Assembly (NCBI RefSeq): GCF_008327825.1
Contig: NZ_AP019827.1
Location: 1,116,001-1,180,000, forward strand
DNA length: 64,000 nt
From: Leptotrichia shahii
Lineage (GTDB): Bacteria > Fusobacteriota > Fusobacteriia > Fusobacteriales > Leptotrichiaceae
Direction of reading: 5' to 3'
Part shown: in pieces, positions 9,065 to 19,030 of the stretch
How the letters are laid out: each line of letters begins with the position of its first letter
Position numbering within the stretch: the stretch's first letter is position 1
Position numbers and translations under genes: made by a program
The notes under the pieces: model-generated
The model's database searches: none
What the model was told of the DNA's origin: nothing
Seen by the model: the letters and a program-made list of their open reading frames with translations, nothing else

Positions 9065-10160
9065 TAAATCTAAAGAACATAACATCCCCATCTTGCACAA
9101 TATACTCTTTCCCTTCAAGCCTCATTGCACCTTTCTCTTTAGATCCATTCCATCCATTTAGCTCAATAAATTTATCAAACGAAACAACTTCTGCACGAAT
9201 AAATCCTTTTTCAATATCCGTATGAATTTCACTAGCTGATTTTTGTGCATTTGTTCCTTGCTTAATTGTCCAAGCTCTGACTTCCTTCACTCCAGCCGTA
9301 AAATATGTAATTAATCCCAATAATTTAAATCCAGCACGAATTAATCTATTTAAACTTGGCTCTTTAATTCCAAGTTCATCAATAAACATTTGTCTTTCCT
9401 CTTCATCTTCAATTTCGATTAATTCAGCCTCCACTTTTGCCGAAAAAGTCACAACTTCGCTGTCATACTGTTTTGCAAATTCCCTAACTTTTTTTACATA
9501 GTCGTTTTCAGTCCCGCTTGTCAAGTCATCTTCAGAAATATTTGCCGCAAACATCATTGGTTTTACTGTCAAAAATTGATAAACTTTTATTAATTCTTCT
9601 TCCCTTTGAGTAAATTCTAAAGTTTTTAACAATTTAAATTCTTCCAAATGTGCCTTACATCTTTCAAGAACTGCAAGTAATTCCTTTCCTTCAGCGTTTC
9701 CGCCACGAGCCAGTTTCTGGTTTTTCTGAATTGCTCTTTCAACAGTTTCCAAATCAGCAAAAATAAGTTCCGCATTGATTGTTTCAATATCTCTAATTGG
9801 ATCGACGCTTCCTTCCACATGAATAATGTTGTCATCGTCAAAACATCTTACAACTTGACAAATTGCAGCTGTATTTCTAATATTTGACAAAAACTGATTC
9901 CCAAGCCCTTCTCCTTTAGAAGCACCTTTCACAAGCCCTGCAATATCCACAAATTCAACTGTCGCTCCAACCGTTCTCTCTGGATTAATGATTTTTTCTA
10001 ATTCTTTTAACCGTGGATCTGGTACACTCACAAGCCCCACATTTGGTTCAATTGTCGCAAACGGATAATTTGCCGCTTCTGCATTTTGTGTCTTTGTTAT
10101 CGCATTAAACAATGTTGATTTTCCTACATTTGGTAATCCTACAATTCCTATTCCTATCAT
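9057..10160 (-). CDS. ychF: Ribosome-binding ATPase YchF (Obg-like)
   Basis: This 367-residue protein is full length for YchF/OLA1. Walker [10 protein letters not shown] is at residues 8-16. The G3/switch region reads [10 protein letters not shown]. The usual NKxD specificity motif is replaced by NISE (~208), the hallmark of the ATP-preferring YchF branch. A coiled-coil insertion lies between ~125 and 200. The C-terminal TGS domain covers ~283-365. YchF binds ribosomes and influences translation and stress responses. It is upstream of, and overlaps, the YwqK-like secreted protein gene. Nothing unusual is seen. Confidence 0.97.
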   Translation of the reverse strand: MIGIGIVGLPNVGKSTLFNAITKTQNAEAANYPFATIEPNVGLVSVPDPRLKELEKIINPERTVGATVEFVDIAGLVKGASKGEGLGNQFLSNIRNTAAICQVVRCFDDDNIIHVEGSVDPIRDIETINAELIFADLETVERAIQKNQKLARGGNAEGKELLAVLERCKAHLEEFKLLKTLEFTQREEELIKVYQFLTVKPMMFAANISEDDLTSGTENDYVKKVREFAKQYDSEVVTFSAKVEAELIEIEDEEERQMFIDELGIKEPSLNRLIRAGFKLLGLITYFTAGVKEVRAWTIKQGTNAQKSASEIHTDIEKGFIRAEVVSFDKFIELNGWNGSKEKGAMRLEGKEYIVQDGDVMFFRFNV

Positions 10161-10185
10161 TCTTTTTTGTTTCCTCTCTTCTTTT

Positions 10186-10719
10186 TTATAATTTTTCCAA
10201 AATTTTTATCAATTTCCACTTTTCCTTGTCTGTTGCCTTAAACAAATAGGAAATATCATAAATCGGCACAATCTTAATTTCTCCATAAAAATCAAATACT
10301 TTCCCAACTAAATCCTTTATATCCTCTTTCTCATCATTTTCCAAAAGCGACCTAGTCGCCCTTTCTCCAACTGTTACAATATATTTGGGATTTATCAAGG
10401 CAATTTGCGTTATCAAAAACTCATTGCATTGCAAAATGCTTTCCTGCTCGATTAAATTCCCATGAGAACTGCATTTTGTAAGCGTTGTAAAGTAGCATTT
10501 CTTTAAATCTAGCTTTGAATATTCCAAAAATCTTTTAAAATATTTTCCATTTTTGTCATTAAGAAGCTGCTGCTTTATATCCTCTTCCTCACTTACGCTA
10601 TCCAATACAAACAGTACCTCTGCCTTTTCATTCCCTTCTCCAACAATCGGATTAATTCGAGTTTTTTCCAAGATACATTTAGTGCAAATATCGATTTCCA
10701 ATTTTAAGTCATTCCACAT
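10186..10719 (-). CDS. Degenerate uracil-DNA glycosylase family 4-like protein
   Basis: The 177-residue protein keeps the architecture of family 4 uracil-DNA glycosylases. It has a CxxC pair (C12, C15) and C83-x14-C98, arranged as 4Fe-4S ligands, and the typical PIVGEGN segment at 24-30. The catalytic motif normally GEAPG is replaced by LDSVS (39-43). The late HPS-type motif is replaced by VPIYDIS (151-157). Overall fold and cluster binding are likely, but glycosylase activity is doubtful. The gene is 25 bp upstream of ychF and 21 bp downstream of walJ in the same direction, so it is probably co-transcribed with them. Confidence 0.7.
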   Translation of the reverse strand: MWNDLKLEIDICTKCILEKTRINPIVGEGNEKAEVLFVLDSVSEEEDIKQQLLNDKNGKYFKRFLEYSKLDLKKCYFTTLTKCSSHGNLIEQESILQCNEFLITQIALINPKYIVTVGERATRSLLENDEKEDIKDLVGKVFDFYGEIKIVPIYDISYLFKATDKEKWKLIKILEKL

Positions 10720-10740
10720 AACTTTTCCTTTATTTATTTT

Positions 10741-11514
10741 TTATATTTTATAAATTCCCGTTCCTTCTTCATCAATAATTTCAATTTCCAAATGACTTTT
10801 ATTTTCACGCTCCAAAATCTCATATAGCGAATTATACGCCAATTCAGGCGTATTGTTGTCTTTACTTATATGCATCAAATAAATTTTTTTCAATTTTTCA
10901 TTAAGTACTTGAGCGATTAATTTTGATGCTTCTGCATTTGATAAATGACCATTTCTACCCTTTACACGATTTTTAAGTTCCCAATGATAAGGTCCTGTCA
11001 TCAGCATATTATAGTCATAATTACTTTCTAGCACGATTACGTCACTATTTTTCAAATTTTCCTTAATAATATTGTTCACGCAACCAACATCACTCGCATA
11101 AGATAATTTTTTCCCTTCATACTCAAACGTATACCCTAAGCATTTTTTAGCATCGTGCATCACTTCAAAATTATTAATTACACAATTTCCGATTACAGTT
11201 TTGTCTTCCCTTATAAAATTTAAATTCTTTTTATCAATTTTTCCAATTTTTTCTTTAATAACGCCATAAGTCATTTCATGAAGATAAATTGGAATGTCAT
11301 ATTTTCTCGAAACAACTCCAAGTCCCTGAATATGGTCAGAATGTTCATGAGTTACAAATATTCCCGTTATATCTTCAATTTTTTTTTCAATATTATTTAA
11401 TTTTTCTGCAATTTTCTTTCCACTAAACCCTGCATCCACCAAAAATTTTTTATTCCCCATCTCAATATAACTGGAATTTCCGCTGCTTCCACTTCCCAAA
11501 CTTGAAAATTTCAT
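10741..11514 (-). CDS. walJ: MBL-fold metallohydrolase, WalJ/YycJ family
   Basis: The 257-residue protein begins with LGSGSSGNSS, diagnostic of the YycJ/WalJ branch of the metallo-beta-lactamase fold. It carries the metal motif THEHSDH (H56, H58, D60, H61). Further ligand segments are ASDVG (~140) and the MHISKDN segment near residue 215. In Firmicutes this protein is encoded with the WalRK two-component system and is thought to be a nuclease-like enzyme affecting cell-wall and DNA-replication coordination. No WalR or WalK gene is present here, so that link is absent. Confidence 0.88.
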   Translation of the reverse strand: MKFSSLGSGSSGNSSYIEMGNKKFLVDAGFSGKKIAEKLNNIEKKIEDITGIFVTHEHSDHIQGLGVVSRKYDIPIYLHEMTYGVIKEKIGKIDKKNLNFIREDKTVIGNCVINNFEVMHDAKKCLGYTFEYEGKKLSYASDVGCVNNIIKENLKNSDVIVLESNYDYNMLMTGPYHWELKNRVKGRNGHLSNAEASKLIAQVLNEKLKKIYLMHISKDNNTPELAYNSLYEILERENKSHLEIEIIDEEGTGIYKI

Positions 11515-11586
11515 TATTTTCCATTCTTCTTTCTAACTGAATTTTTATTTAACCCCCAAACTTCCCCCTTTTAAAATTCTCAAATT

Positions 11587-12027
11587 TTAAATATTTGGCG
11601 AAATAGTTCCCTTCACTTCATCATAGACCCATCCGCCTTTCCTATCTTTTTTTATTACGATTCTATTACTTTGCTCCCTATCATTCTTTATGCTTTCAGG
11701 AATTTCATAAATTTTTTCACTTCCATAAAAAGTTTCAAAATTATATTTCCCATCTGCACTTTTCACACTTCTAAGGTTATCTTCAAGCCCTGCCAATTTA
11801 GGATTTGCACCTGTTACTTCCTTAAACTTTTTTACTGCATTTTGCAATTTCACAGTTTCCACTTGAATATCTGCAGTTATAAGTTTATCAATCTTTCTTG
11901 AAAAAAGTATGATAACATTAAAAATCGCAATAATTAAAACTATAAGAAAGACTATCCCACGAAAAACAATCTTTCTAGTTATTTTTGCCCTATTATTCCC
12001 ATAATAATAATCATTATCGAAAGCCAT
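11587..12027 (-). CDS. Membrane-anchored pseudopilin-like protein
   Basis: This 146-residue protein has a cytoplasmic basic N-terminus and one transmembrane helix (~20-47). An amphipathic helix and a globular C-terminal domain follow. The C-terminal pattern LQNAVKKFKEVTG ... GGWVYDEVKG ... PN resembles the periplasmic domain of type II secretion or competence major pseudopilins. The N-terminal prepilin peptidase site (Gly followed by a hydrophobic run with Glu+5) is not recognisable, and ~20 extra residues precede the helix. No assembly genes are nearby. It may be a non-polymerising relative. Function is unknown. Confidence 0.55.
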   Translation of the reverse strand: MAFDNDYYYGNNRAKITRKIVFRGIVFLIVLIIAIFNVIILFSRKIDKLITADIQVETVKLQNAVKKFKEVTGANPKLAGLEDNLRSVKSADGKYNFETFYGSEKIYEIPESIKNDREQSNRIVIKKDRKGGWVYDEVKGTISPNI

Positions 12028-12072
12028 TTTCTTAAATGAAATTTAAAAATTTCATGTTCTCCCTTCTAAAAA

Positions 12073-13194
12073 CTATTTTTTATTCTTAAAAATTGACGGT
12101 CTTACAATTACTTTTACCTGCTTTGGAATTTCTAATTTTATTTTTAATGGTCCTCTTTTAACATTGATCCATCCAAGTCCAGCAATTGCCAGTTCCTCAT
12201 TTTCTTCAATTTCCACTTCGCAATTTACAAATTCATTTTTGAAATAATTTTCCTTTTCACTCTCTTGTAAAATTTCAAAAAAACTCCCATTCAACAAATC
12301 TTTCACTCTTTCCTCACGAGTTACATGGAATTTTACACTTTTTGAAGTATAAGCAGAAAAAATCGGCTTACTTCCACTTTCCAAAAGCTCATTGCCCAGC
12401 ACTTTAAATCTGCAAAAAGCATCAAACATAAATACTTGATTTTCTTCCAGTTTAAAAGTCTTTCTTGAAATTTCCCCAGCTGGTACAAGTTTCAATCCAC
12501 TTTCTGCACTAATAAAGTCAGAAACTCTTCCATCTGGAATAAGACCAGGCGTATCAATTATCGTAATTTCACTATTTGGAATTTTATTATTAATTGATTT
12601 TAAAGTTGTACCTGAATATTTTGAAGTTGTTATTCTATTATTTCCCAAAAGTAAATTTATAACCGAAGATTTTCCAACATTTGAAACTCCTAGAACTGTT
12701 GCCTTAACATTTTTATTTGGAAAAATATTTTTAATTTTTCTAATTATCCCATTTATTCCGTATTTGCTTTTAGCACTAATAAAGGCAATATCATCAGGCA
12801 CTATATCCTCTTCAGCAAGCCTATCCTTTATCCAGTTTGAAATCTCTGCTGGATGTATAAAATCAGGCATAAGATCAATTTTATTAACCAAAATTATTGA
12901 TCTATAATCCCTCAAAAAATCCAAGATTTCTTCAGTAAAGGATCCTTCAAAGTCAATAATATCAAAGATTGGCAATATTATATCTGATTTTTTTACACTT
13001 TCACTTACTTCCTTCAAATAATCCTCTCTGCCAAAATTATTCACAAGATTTTCTCCATAATTCTTAATCTTAAAACATCTTTGACAAAGCAAATTATCAT
13101 GCATCAAAAATTTTTCTTCAGGAACATACCCCTCCTTATTTTTATCTTCAAACTGCAGTTCAATTCCACAGCCAATACATTTTTTTTTAATCAA
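12073..13194 (-). CDS. yqeH: Ribosome biogenesis GTPase YqeH
   Basis: The 373-residue protein has an N-terminal treble-clef zinc finger (C6, C9, C37, C40 in CIGC and CQRC). A circularly permuted GTPase domain follows, with motifs in the order G4 NKID, G5 SAKS, G1 GVSNVGKSS and G3 DTPG. A C-terminal region binds nucleic acid. This order is the hallmark of the YqeH/YlqF group. YqeH supports 30S subunit assembly. The gene begins 30 bp downstream of a copy of a dispersed intergenic repeat (13224-13280). Confidence 0.95.
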   Translation of the reverse strand: MIKKKCIGCGIELQFEDKNKEGYVPEEKFLMHDNLLCQRCFKIKNYGENLVNNFGREDYLKEVSESVKKSDIILPIFDIIDFEGSFTEEILDFLRDYRSIILVNKIDLMPDFIHPAEISNWIKDRLAEEDIVPDDIAFISAKSKYGINGIIRKIKNIFPNKNVKATVLGVSNVGKSSVINLLLGNNRITTSKYSGTTLKSINNKIPNSEITIIDTPGLIPDGRVSDFISAESGLKLVPAGEISRKTFKLEENQVFMFDAFCRFKVLGNELLESGSKPIFSAYTSKSVKFHVTREERVKDLLNGSFFEILQESEKENYFKNEFVNCEVEIEENEELAIAGLGWINVKRGPLKIKLEIPKQVKVIVRPSIFKNKK

Positions 13195-13223
13195 AATTTC
13201 CTCCTACTTTCTTTTTTCATTAG

Positions 13224-13280
13224 TTATTTATAAAAGTTTAAAAATTATGATAAACACTGTATTTTTATATCTAATTTTTT
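13224..13280. repeat. Dispersed intergenic repeat, copy C (partial)
   Basis: This segment matches the left half of the copies at 35241-35323 and 40638-40717. Shared blocks are TTTATAAAAG, TAAAAATT, AAACACTGTATTTT and AATTTT. It sits 30 bp upstream of the yqeH start. The alignment was made by eye and is weaker than that between copies A and B. Confidence 0.45.
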
Positions 13281-13402
13281 ATCTTCGTTCTCGCTCTTTA
13301 TCATTTTTAATAAAATAAAAATTAACGTCCGATAACATAATTTTTTATTTTAAAAAAATAACAATTCCTAATTTTATATTAATTTTAGTTCCCAAAGCAA
13401 AT

Positions 13403-14437
13403 TTATTCTTTAGCTAGTGGATGTGTACTCATATAAATATCCCGCAACAAGGATTTGCTCACGTGTGTATAAACTTGTGTTACAGCAATGCTGCTATGCC
13501 CTAAAAGCTCCTGCAGATATCGAATATCCACACCATTATTTAAAAGTTCCGTTGCAAACGAATGTCTAAACACATGCGGTGTTATTTCCTTTTCTATTCC
13601 AGCCTCATGTGCATGTGCTGAAATCAGCCTTCTAAGTGAACGTGTCGTCAATTTTTTCCCTTTACTGTTTACAATAAGCACTTCCCTAGTATAATTAGCA
13701 TACTGCTTCTTTTTTTCTTCAATATATTTTATAAGCCACTTTTTCGCATTTTCGCTAAAAAAAGTAATCCGTTCCTTGGTGCCCTTTCCAATAACCCGAA
13801 TTTCCCGTTCTTCAATATCAATTATAAATTCACTTAAATTAATAAGTTCAATTGAACGAAGCCCGCTGGAATAAAGCAGTTCAATAATCAATCTATCACG
13901 AATTCCAGTAATTTTTTCTGTGCTTATAACGTGCCTTAATCTGTTTAAATCATCTCGATTAATCACATTTGGTAATTCCTTTTCAAATTTCGGAACATTT
14001 ATATAAGAAGCCTTATTTGTTTCAATAACTTTTATTTCTTGAAGATACTTGAAAAATGTCCTTAGTGCTGAAATTTTCCTATTTATGCTTCTTTTAGAAA
14101 CAGGCTTTAATTTTGCTTTTTTATTGGAAGTTTTCGTATCTTTTGTATTTTCATCTTTTTCAAGCCTTTTAGGAGAATTTAAATAGGCAATAAATGATCT
14201 GAAAGTCATCATTTCAATTTCCTCAAAATTATGAATTTCTTCATATTCCTCAAGATACTCCATAAACTGAAGCAAATCTCGCCGATAACCTCTAATTGTA
14301 TTGAAACTCTTACCAAGAATAACTTCTTCATAATATAAAAATTTATCTACATACATCACAAGATTTTCATTTTTTCTAATTTCTTGTACATCTTTATTAT
14401 TTTTTTTCGTCAATTCATCATTTATAACATCTTCCAT
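13403..14437 (-). CDS. Tyrosine recombinase, XerC/XerD family
   Basis: The 344-residue protein has a SAM-like core-binding domain (~25-140) and a catalytic domain (~155-340). All catalytic residues are visible: R194 in SGLRSIEL, K218 in GKGTKER, H288 and R291 in HVFRHSF, H314 in LGHSS, and nucleophile Y323. Length and motif spacing match chromosomal Xer recombinases, which resolve chromosome dimers. The core-binding domain carries an extra Lys-rich loop of about 25 residues (91-115). No integrase-associated att site, excisionase or mobile cargo is nearby, so a housekeeping XerC/XerA role is more likely than an element integrase. Confidence 0.85.
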   Translation of the reverse strand: MEDVINDELTKKNNKDVQEIRKNENLVMYVDKFLYYEEVILGKSFNTIRGYRRDLLQFMEYLEEYEEIHNFEEIEMMTFRSFIAYLNSPKRLEKDENTKDTKTSNKKAKLKPVSKRSINRKISALRTFFKYLQEIKVIETNKASYINVPKFEKELPNVINRDDLNRLRHVISTEKITGIRDRLIIELLYSSGLRSIELINLSEFIIDIEEREIRVIGKGTKERITFFSENAKKWLIKYIEEKKKQYANYTREVLIVNSKGKKLTTRSLRRLISAHAHEAGIEKEITPHVFRHSFATELLNNGVDIRYLQELLGHSSIAVTQVYTHVSKSLLRDIYMSTHPLAKE

Positions 14438-14575
14438 TTAAATTTCTCCAATTTTAAAAACTCTATTTTATAGTAAAACTGATTTAAAATCAAACTCAAA
14501 TCCTAAACTTAGTATGATTTTTAACAGTTCAACAATTTTGGTTAGGTTCCAATATAGTTATAAAAAAGCAAAAGA

Positions 14576-15271
14576 TTATAAACTAAATAATTTATCAAAA
14601 GCATTTTTTGAAAGCTCTATAAATTTTAAAAGTTCAGCTTGTGTAAACGTTGCTTCTTCTCCTGTTCCCTGCAGCTCGATAAATTCTCCCTTGTCATTCA
14701 TTACAATGTTCATATCCACATCAGCCCTTGAATCCTCTTCATATTCCAAGTCAAGGAGCAATTCGTTATGAACTTTTCCAACACTTATTGCCGCAACTTT
14801 TGATTTTATCGGAATCTCCTTTAGTTTCCCCTGATCAATCAACTTTTCAACTGCCAGTTCCAAAGCAAGATAAGCACCTGTTATCGAAGCTGTTCTTGTT
14901 CCACCATCAGCCTGAATTACATCACAGTCGATCATTACCGTTCTTTCTCCCAGCTTTTCCAAATCTATTACTGCTCTCAATGCCCTTCCAATTAAACGCT
15001 GAATCTCCATAGTTCTTCCGCCAAGTTTCCCTTTTGCAGATTCCCTTTGAACACGTGTATGCGTTGCTCTTGGAAGCATACTGTATTCAGCAGTTATCCA
15101 TCCAGAATTTGTTCCTTTTAGCCATCTTGGAATTTTATCTTCAATTGTAGCATTACAAATAACTTTTGTGTTCCCAAATTCAATTAGAACTGAACCTTCT
15201 GGATGAATGATATAATTTTTAGTTACTTTTACTTCTCGCATTTCATCATTTTTTCTGTTATTATTTCTCAC
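14576..15271 (-). CDS. rph: Ribonuclease PH
   Basis: The 231-residue protein matches RNase PH over its whole length. It has the phosphate-binding segment [17 protein letters not shown] (residues 76-92) and the active-site block [16 protein letters not shown]. RNase PH trims tRNA 3' ends phosphorolytically. The start is GTG 15271-15269, with AGGAG 5 bp upstream. No ATG suits the reading frame before residue 11. It lies 26 bp downstream of glyA on the same strand. Confidence 0.95.
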   Translation of the reverse strand: MRNNNRKNDEMREVKVTKNYIIHPEGSVLIEFGNTKVICNATIEDKIPRWLKGTNSGWITAEYSMLPRATHTRVQRESAKGKLGGRTMEIQRLIGRALRAVIDLEKLGERTVMIDCDVIQADGGTRTASITGAYLALELAVEKLIDQGKLKEIPIKSKVAAISVGKVHNELLLDLEYEEDSRADVDMNIVMNDKGEFIELQGTGEEATFTQAELLKFIELSKNAFDKLFSL

Positions 15272-15297
15272 ATTTTCTCCTAATTTTTAATTTCTAA

Positions 15298-16542
15298 TTA
15301 TTTTCCCTTATAAAGTGGAAATTTTTCAGTTAATTTAAAAACTTGTTCTTTTACTTGGGCAATTTTTTCGCTGTCATTTATATTTCCCAAAACTGTCAGT
15401 ATAAATTGTGCCACTTGTCTTGTTTCATCTTCCTTAAATCCACGAGTAGTAATCGCAGGCGTTCCCAATCTTATTCCACTTGTAACAAACGGTTTTTCAG
15501 GATCATTTGGAATAGCATTTTTGTTACAAGTTATTCCAGCTTCTTCCAATTTTGCTTCAGCTAATTTTCCAGTAACTCCCATTGGACGTAAATCTACAAG
15601 CATTAAATGGTTGTCAGTTCCTCCACTTACGATTCTAAGTCCACCTTTTACCAGTTCTTCAGATAAAACTTTTGCATTTTTTGCAACTTGTTCCTGATAT
15701 TTTTTGTATTCAAGACTAAGTGCTTCTTTAAATGCAACTGCTTTTGCTGCGATTATATGAACCAATGGTCCTCCTTGTATTCCAGGAAATATTGTCTTGT
15801 CAATTTTTTTAGCAATTTCTTCATTGTTTGTCAAAATTACTCCACCACGAGGCCCTCTTAATGTTTTATGAGTTGTAGAAGTTACCACATCTGCATATTC
15901 CAATGGATTTGGATGAAGTCCAGCTGCAACAAGTCCAGCAATATGAGCCATATCCACCATTAAATATGCCCCAATTTCATCAGCAATTTCTCTAAATTTT
16001 TTAAAGTCTATTATTCTTGAATAAGCACTTGCTCCAGCAACTATCATTTTAGGCTTCTCTCTTAATGCGATTTCTCTTACTGCTTCATAGTCAATTAGTT
16101 CTGTTTCAGGATTTAATCCATATTCCAGCCCAATATAATTTTTTCCAGAAAAATTAATTTTATAACCGTGAGTCAAATGTCCACCAGCACTAAGACTCAT
16201 TCCCAAAATTTTGTCCCCAGCATTAAGCAATCCAACATAGACTCCCATATTTGCTTGAGATCCAGAATGTGGCTGAACATTGGCATATTTTGCCCCAAAT
16301 ATTTTTTTCAATCTTTCAATCGCAAGACTTTCCACTACATCAGCATTTACACATCCTCCATAATATCTTTTCCCAGGATAACCTTCCGCATATTTATTAG
16401 TAAATACAGAACCAGCCGCTTCCATCACAGCCTTTGAAACAAAATTTTCAGATGCTATAAGCTCAATTCCCTCTTCCTGTCTTTTTTCTTCTTCCGATAT
16501 CGCATTATACACTTCCAAATCAACATCTTTTATATAACTCAT
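15298..16542 (-). CDS. glyA: Serine hydroxymethyltransferase
   Basis: The 414-residue protein is full-length SHMT. It interconverts serine and glycine with tetrahydrofolate and PLP. The Schiff-base lysine is K226 in [13 protein letters not shown]. Other conserved segments include ELIASENF (27-34), [20 protein letters not shown] and [10 protein letters not shown] Met-Asp-Ala-rich C-terminal domain is present. It precedes rph. No riboswitch-like structure is seen in the 85 bp upstream. Confidence 0.97.
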   Translation of the reverse strand: MSYIKDVDLEVYNAISEEEKRQEEGIELIASENFVSKAVMEAAGSVFTNKYAEGYPGKRYYGGCVNADVVESLAIERLKKIFGAKYANVQPHSGSQANMGVYVGLLNAGDKILGMSLSAGGHLTHGYKINFSGKNYIGLEYGLNPETELIDYEAVREIALREKPKMIVAGASAYSRIIDFKKFREIADEIGAYLMVDMAHIAGLVAAGLHPNPLEYADVVTSTTHKTLRGPRGGVILTNNEEIAKKIDKTIFPGIQGGPLVHIIAAKAVAFKEALSLEYKKYQEQVAKNAKVLSEELVKGGLRIVSGGTDNHLMLVDLRPMGVTGKLAEAKLEEAGITCNKNAIPNDPEKPFVTSGIRLGTPAITTRGFKEDETRQVAQFILTVLGNINDSEKIAQVKEQVFKLTEKFPLYKGK

Positions 16543-16627
16543 CTTAATCTTCCTCCTGTTTTTTATTTAATATTAACTGCCCTATCAAAGTTTATAATTT
16601 ATTAAAAATAATTATAATATTAGTTAT

Positions 16628-17608
16628 CTATTTTATAACTTGTATTTTTCTATAATTATAATAAAGAGCTTTTACTAAATCATATTCAAATGGAGAATTT
16701 AAATCTCCATATTTTATACTAAGCATAGAACGTGCATTTAATCCAGTTACAGCTGGTCTTACAAATCCATAAACATTTTTATCAAAGACTCCTGTATCAA
16801 AAAATAATTTTTTTTCTGCAGCACCTCTTACTGCACCTTCTATCGCTGAATCTGCCATACTTCCAACTGTATCTCTAAGAGTACTTGGCCCTAATCCCGG
16901 CAAAACAAGGAAAGAACCTGCTCCTATTCCATAATGTCCTAAAGTATCTCCCATTGTTTCAGAATCACGCTTCATTCCAATATTTTTAGCAACATCAGTC
17001 ACTCCCAATAATCCAACAGTTGAATTTACAACAAATCTTCCAAGTGCATTTGCCGCTTTTCCAGGTTTTAATTGTAAAATTGAATTTACAAATGTCGGTA
17101 TTTCACTAAAATTACTATAAAAATTTGAAATCCCTTTTCTTATTGGACTGGGAACGACTGAGGCGTATATACGTGAAGCTGGATAAGCTATTTTTCTATC
17201 AAACTGTGTATTAAAAGCATACATTCTTCTATTAAACGGCTCCATTGAATCATTTATTCCAGTCAGCTGAAAAACTTGACTTGATATAATATAATCCTCA
17301 TCCAACTCTTCTAAGTTCTCTGCCAATACTCCATAACCATCTTGTTCAAAGGCAATATATTTATTTGTATCAGGTTTATTCTTCTTCGTTTCTATATTCG
17401 TCTTTTTAACTAGACCAATACTTTTATCAGGTGTATACGGTGTTTTTCCATCTACAAATTCAATAAAAAGGCTATCATCTGCTTCTTTATTACTTTCTTC
17501 CAAAAACATCACAGTATCTTCATTTTTTATTTCCATTAGTTCAGCTTGTCCAACCACTGCAACAGCAAACATGGCTCCAAGTATTAATAATTTATTTTCC
17601 CTTGCCAT
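16628..17608 (-). CDS. MlaA/VacJ family outer-membrane lipid-transport protein
   Basis: The 326-residue protein starts with an N-terminal hydrophobic segment ending in GQA, read as a signal peptide. There is no lipobox Cys, unlike E. coli MlaA. Residues ~90-320 form the MlaA/VacJ domain, with NDSMEPFNRRMYAFN, PSPIRKGISNFYSN, NSTVGLLGVTDVA and LGHYGIG all recognisable. MlaA removes mislocalised phospholipid from the outer leaflet of the outer membrane. A ~70-residue acidic insert precedes the domain. The gene is separated by 3 bp from an upstream secreted hydrolase. No MlaBCDEF genes are in view. Confidence 0.88.
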   Translation of the reverse strand: MARENKLLILGAMFAVAVVGQAELMEIKNEDTVMFLEESNKEADDSLFIEFVDGKTPYTPDKSIGLVKKTNIETKKNKPDTNKYIAFEQDGYGVLAENLEELDEDYIISSQVFQLTGINDSMEPFNRRMYAFNTQFDRKIAYPASRIYASVVPSPIRKGISNFYSNFSEIPTFVNSILQLKPGKAANALGRFVVNSTVGLLGVTDVAKNIGMKRDSETMGDTLGHYGIGAGSFLVLPGLGPSTLRDTVGSMADSAIEGAVRGAAEKKLFFDTGVFDKNVYGFVRPAVTGLNARSMLSIKYGDLNSPFEYDLVKALYYNYRKIQVIK

Positions 17609-17611
17609 AAT

Positions 17612-18913
17612 CTAATTTTCCTCCAATTTATTTACCATCAAATTTGCCACATCCTTATGCCAAAGAACTCCTGTATGACCTCCAAATGGTATTAACACTC
17701 TATTTGAAAATGTTTTTCTTATATAATTCAAATCTTCTTCTGCAAGCAAAATATCATCTGTTGAAGTAATAAATATAATATTTTTATTATTTCTATTAAT
17801 AAAATCCTGACTATTTTTTAAGTCAAATTCATTTATAAAATCATTAAAATCAAGATTAGGATTTTTATATTTTTTCAAATATGGATATAAAATTTCCTTT
17901 GCATATTCATCAAATGAAACTGATAATCCCTCTCTAAATTCATTAGACACAGAATCAAATCTCTTGTATGATTTTTTATCTGAAAGTCTTCCCACAGCAT
18001 TATGCCCGCTAAATACTTCCCCCGCAAAAGTCATATTTGCCGAATAAAATCTAAATAACAGTCCTGTAAGCATTTCAAAGTCCTTTTCTCCAAGCCCTAC
18101 TTTTCCTAATGAAGTCGTCAAATTTGAAAACTCAATATCTTTTATTTGTATTGATTTATCGTACATAAGTCTACTAAATATAGTATCCATATATTTTTCT
18201 AGACTTCTAGCATCATAAACTCCATTTTTTACTAAGAATCCATCTAATTTCTGTGTTGCTGTCAAAATACTAATTGGCGAATTTAATAAAAGAGACTTGT
18301 CAATTCCGATTCTTCTGTTATTTTTTTCATCCATTTCATGAACCAGCAATGACTGAAACCCACCTAAACTATAACCTCCAATATAGATTTTATCAACTTT
18401 CATCCCATCATTTTTTTCTTTAGAAATAGCTTGCTGTATCAAGCTATACATCTGATTAGTCTCATCCTTTATATAGCCTGCATACACATTTTTACTTTGA
18501 CTTACAATATAAGGCATTGTTGTAGGCGAGCTAAAGGCAATAACATTGTATCCTCTGTCATAAAAAACATTTGCCAAAAAAAGTGACATTCCACTGTTAT
18601 AAACTGAACCTGTCCCCGAAATTATAATCATAAGCGGTGCTTTTTTCCCTTTTTGAGTCCACACGCCATATTCATAATCCTTCCACTGTCTTAATATTTC
18701 AGGAATTTTTTTTGTTGTTGTAAATTTTCTAACTTTTGGTCCTTTTGGATTTTTAAATTTATACTGCTGCTCTGCAGGCGTTCCAAGAACCGTTGCCAGT
18801 ATGGCACTTTCCTTGTATGGATAATCACTTGCAATCTGTGACACATCTGTTTCAGCAAGCCCAATAGCCGAAAATACAAGTATTGTTACTAGACCCAATA
18901 TTTTTTTTAACAT
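17612..18913 (-). CDS. Secreted alpha/beta hydrolase encoded with MlaA
   Basis: The 433-residue protein has a classical signal peptide ending at GLA (residue 20). An alpha/beta-hydrolase fold follows, with oxyanion-hole region IIISGTGS (96-103) and nucleophile elbow GYSLG (S182). A likely catalytic His lies in the C-terminal FGGHTG segment. It is thus probably a periplasmic serine esterase or lipase. It is immediately followed (3 bp) by the MlaA-family gene, so the two are translationally coupled. A role in handling outer-membrane phospholipid together with MlaA is a reasonable inference. No substrate can be named. Confidence 0.75.
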   Translation of the reverse strand: MLKKILGLVTILVFSAIGLAETDVSQIASDYPYKESAILATVLGTPAEQQYKFKNPKGPKVRKFTTTKKIPEILRQWKDYEYGVWTQKGKKAPLMIIISGTGSVYNSGMSLFLANVFYDRGYNVIAFSSPTTMPYIVSQSKNVYAGYIKDETNQMYSLIQQAISKEKNDGMKVDKIYIGGYSLGGFQSLLVHEMDEKNNRRIGIDKSLLLNSPISILTATQKLDGFLVKNGVYDARSLEKYMDTIFSRLMYDKSIQIKDIEFSNLTTSLGKVGLGEKDFEMLTGLLFRFYSANMTFAGEVFSGHNAVGRLSDKKSYKRFDSVSNEFREGLSVSFDEYAKEILYPYLKKYKNPNLDFNDFINEFDLKNSQDFINRNNKNIIFITSTDDILLAEEDLNYIRKTFSNRVLIPFGGHTGVLWHKDVANLMVNKLEEN

Positions 18914-19030
18914 ATTCCCAATTATGCGAAAACTTTTTCACATTTCTCCTTTCCAATTTTAAAAAATTATACTTTTTATTTACTTATATTTTATCAAAAA
19001 TATCAAAAAATTTCCAGTAAAAAAATTTAT

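Noticed and set aside
8312-9118. Longer version of the YwqK-like protein starting inside ychF at 9118
   Set aside because: The extra 18 residues precede a typical signal peptide and lie within the ychF coding region. The start at 9064 fits a signal sequence directly.
13403-14437. Tyrosine recombinase as an integrase marking a mobile element
   Set aside because: The neighbours are housekeeping genes, there is no att duplication or tRNA gene, and the motif spacing fits chromosomal Xer proteins.
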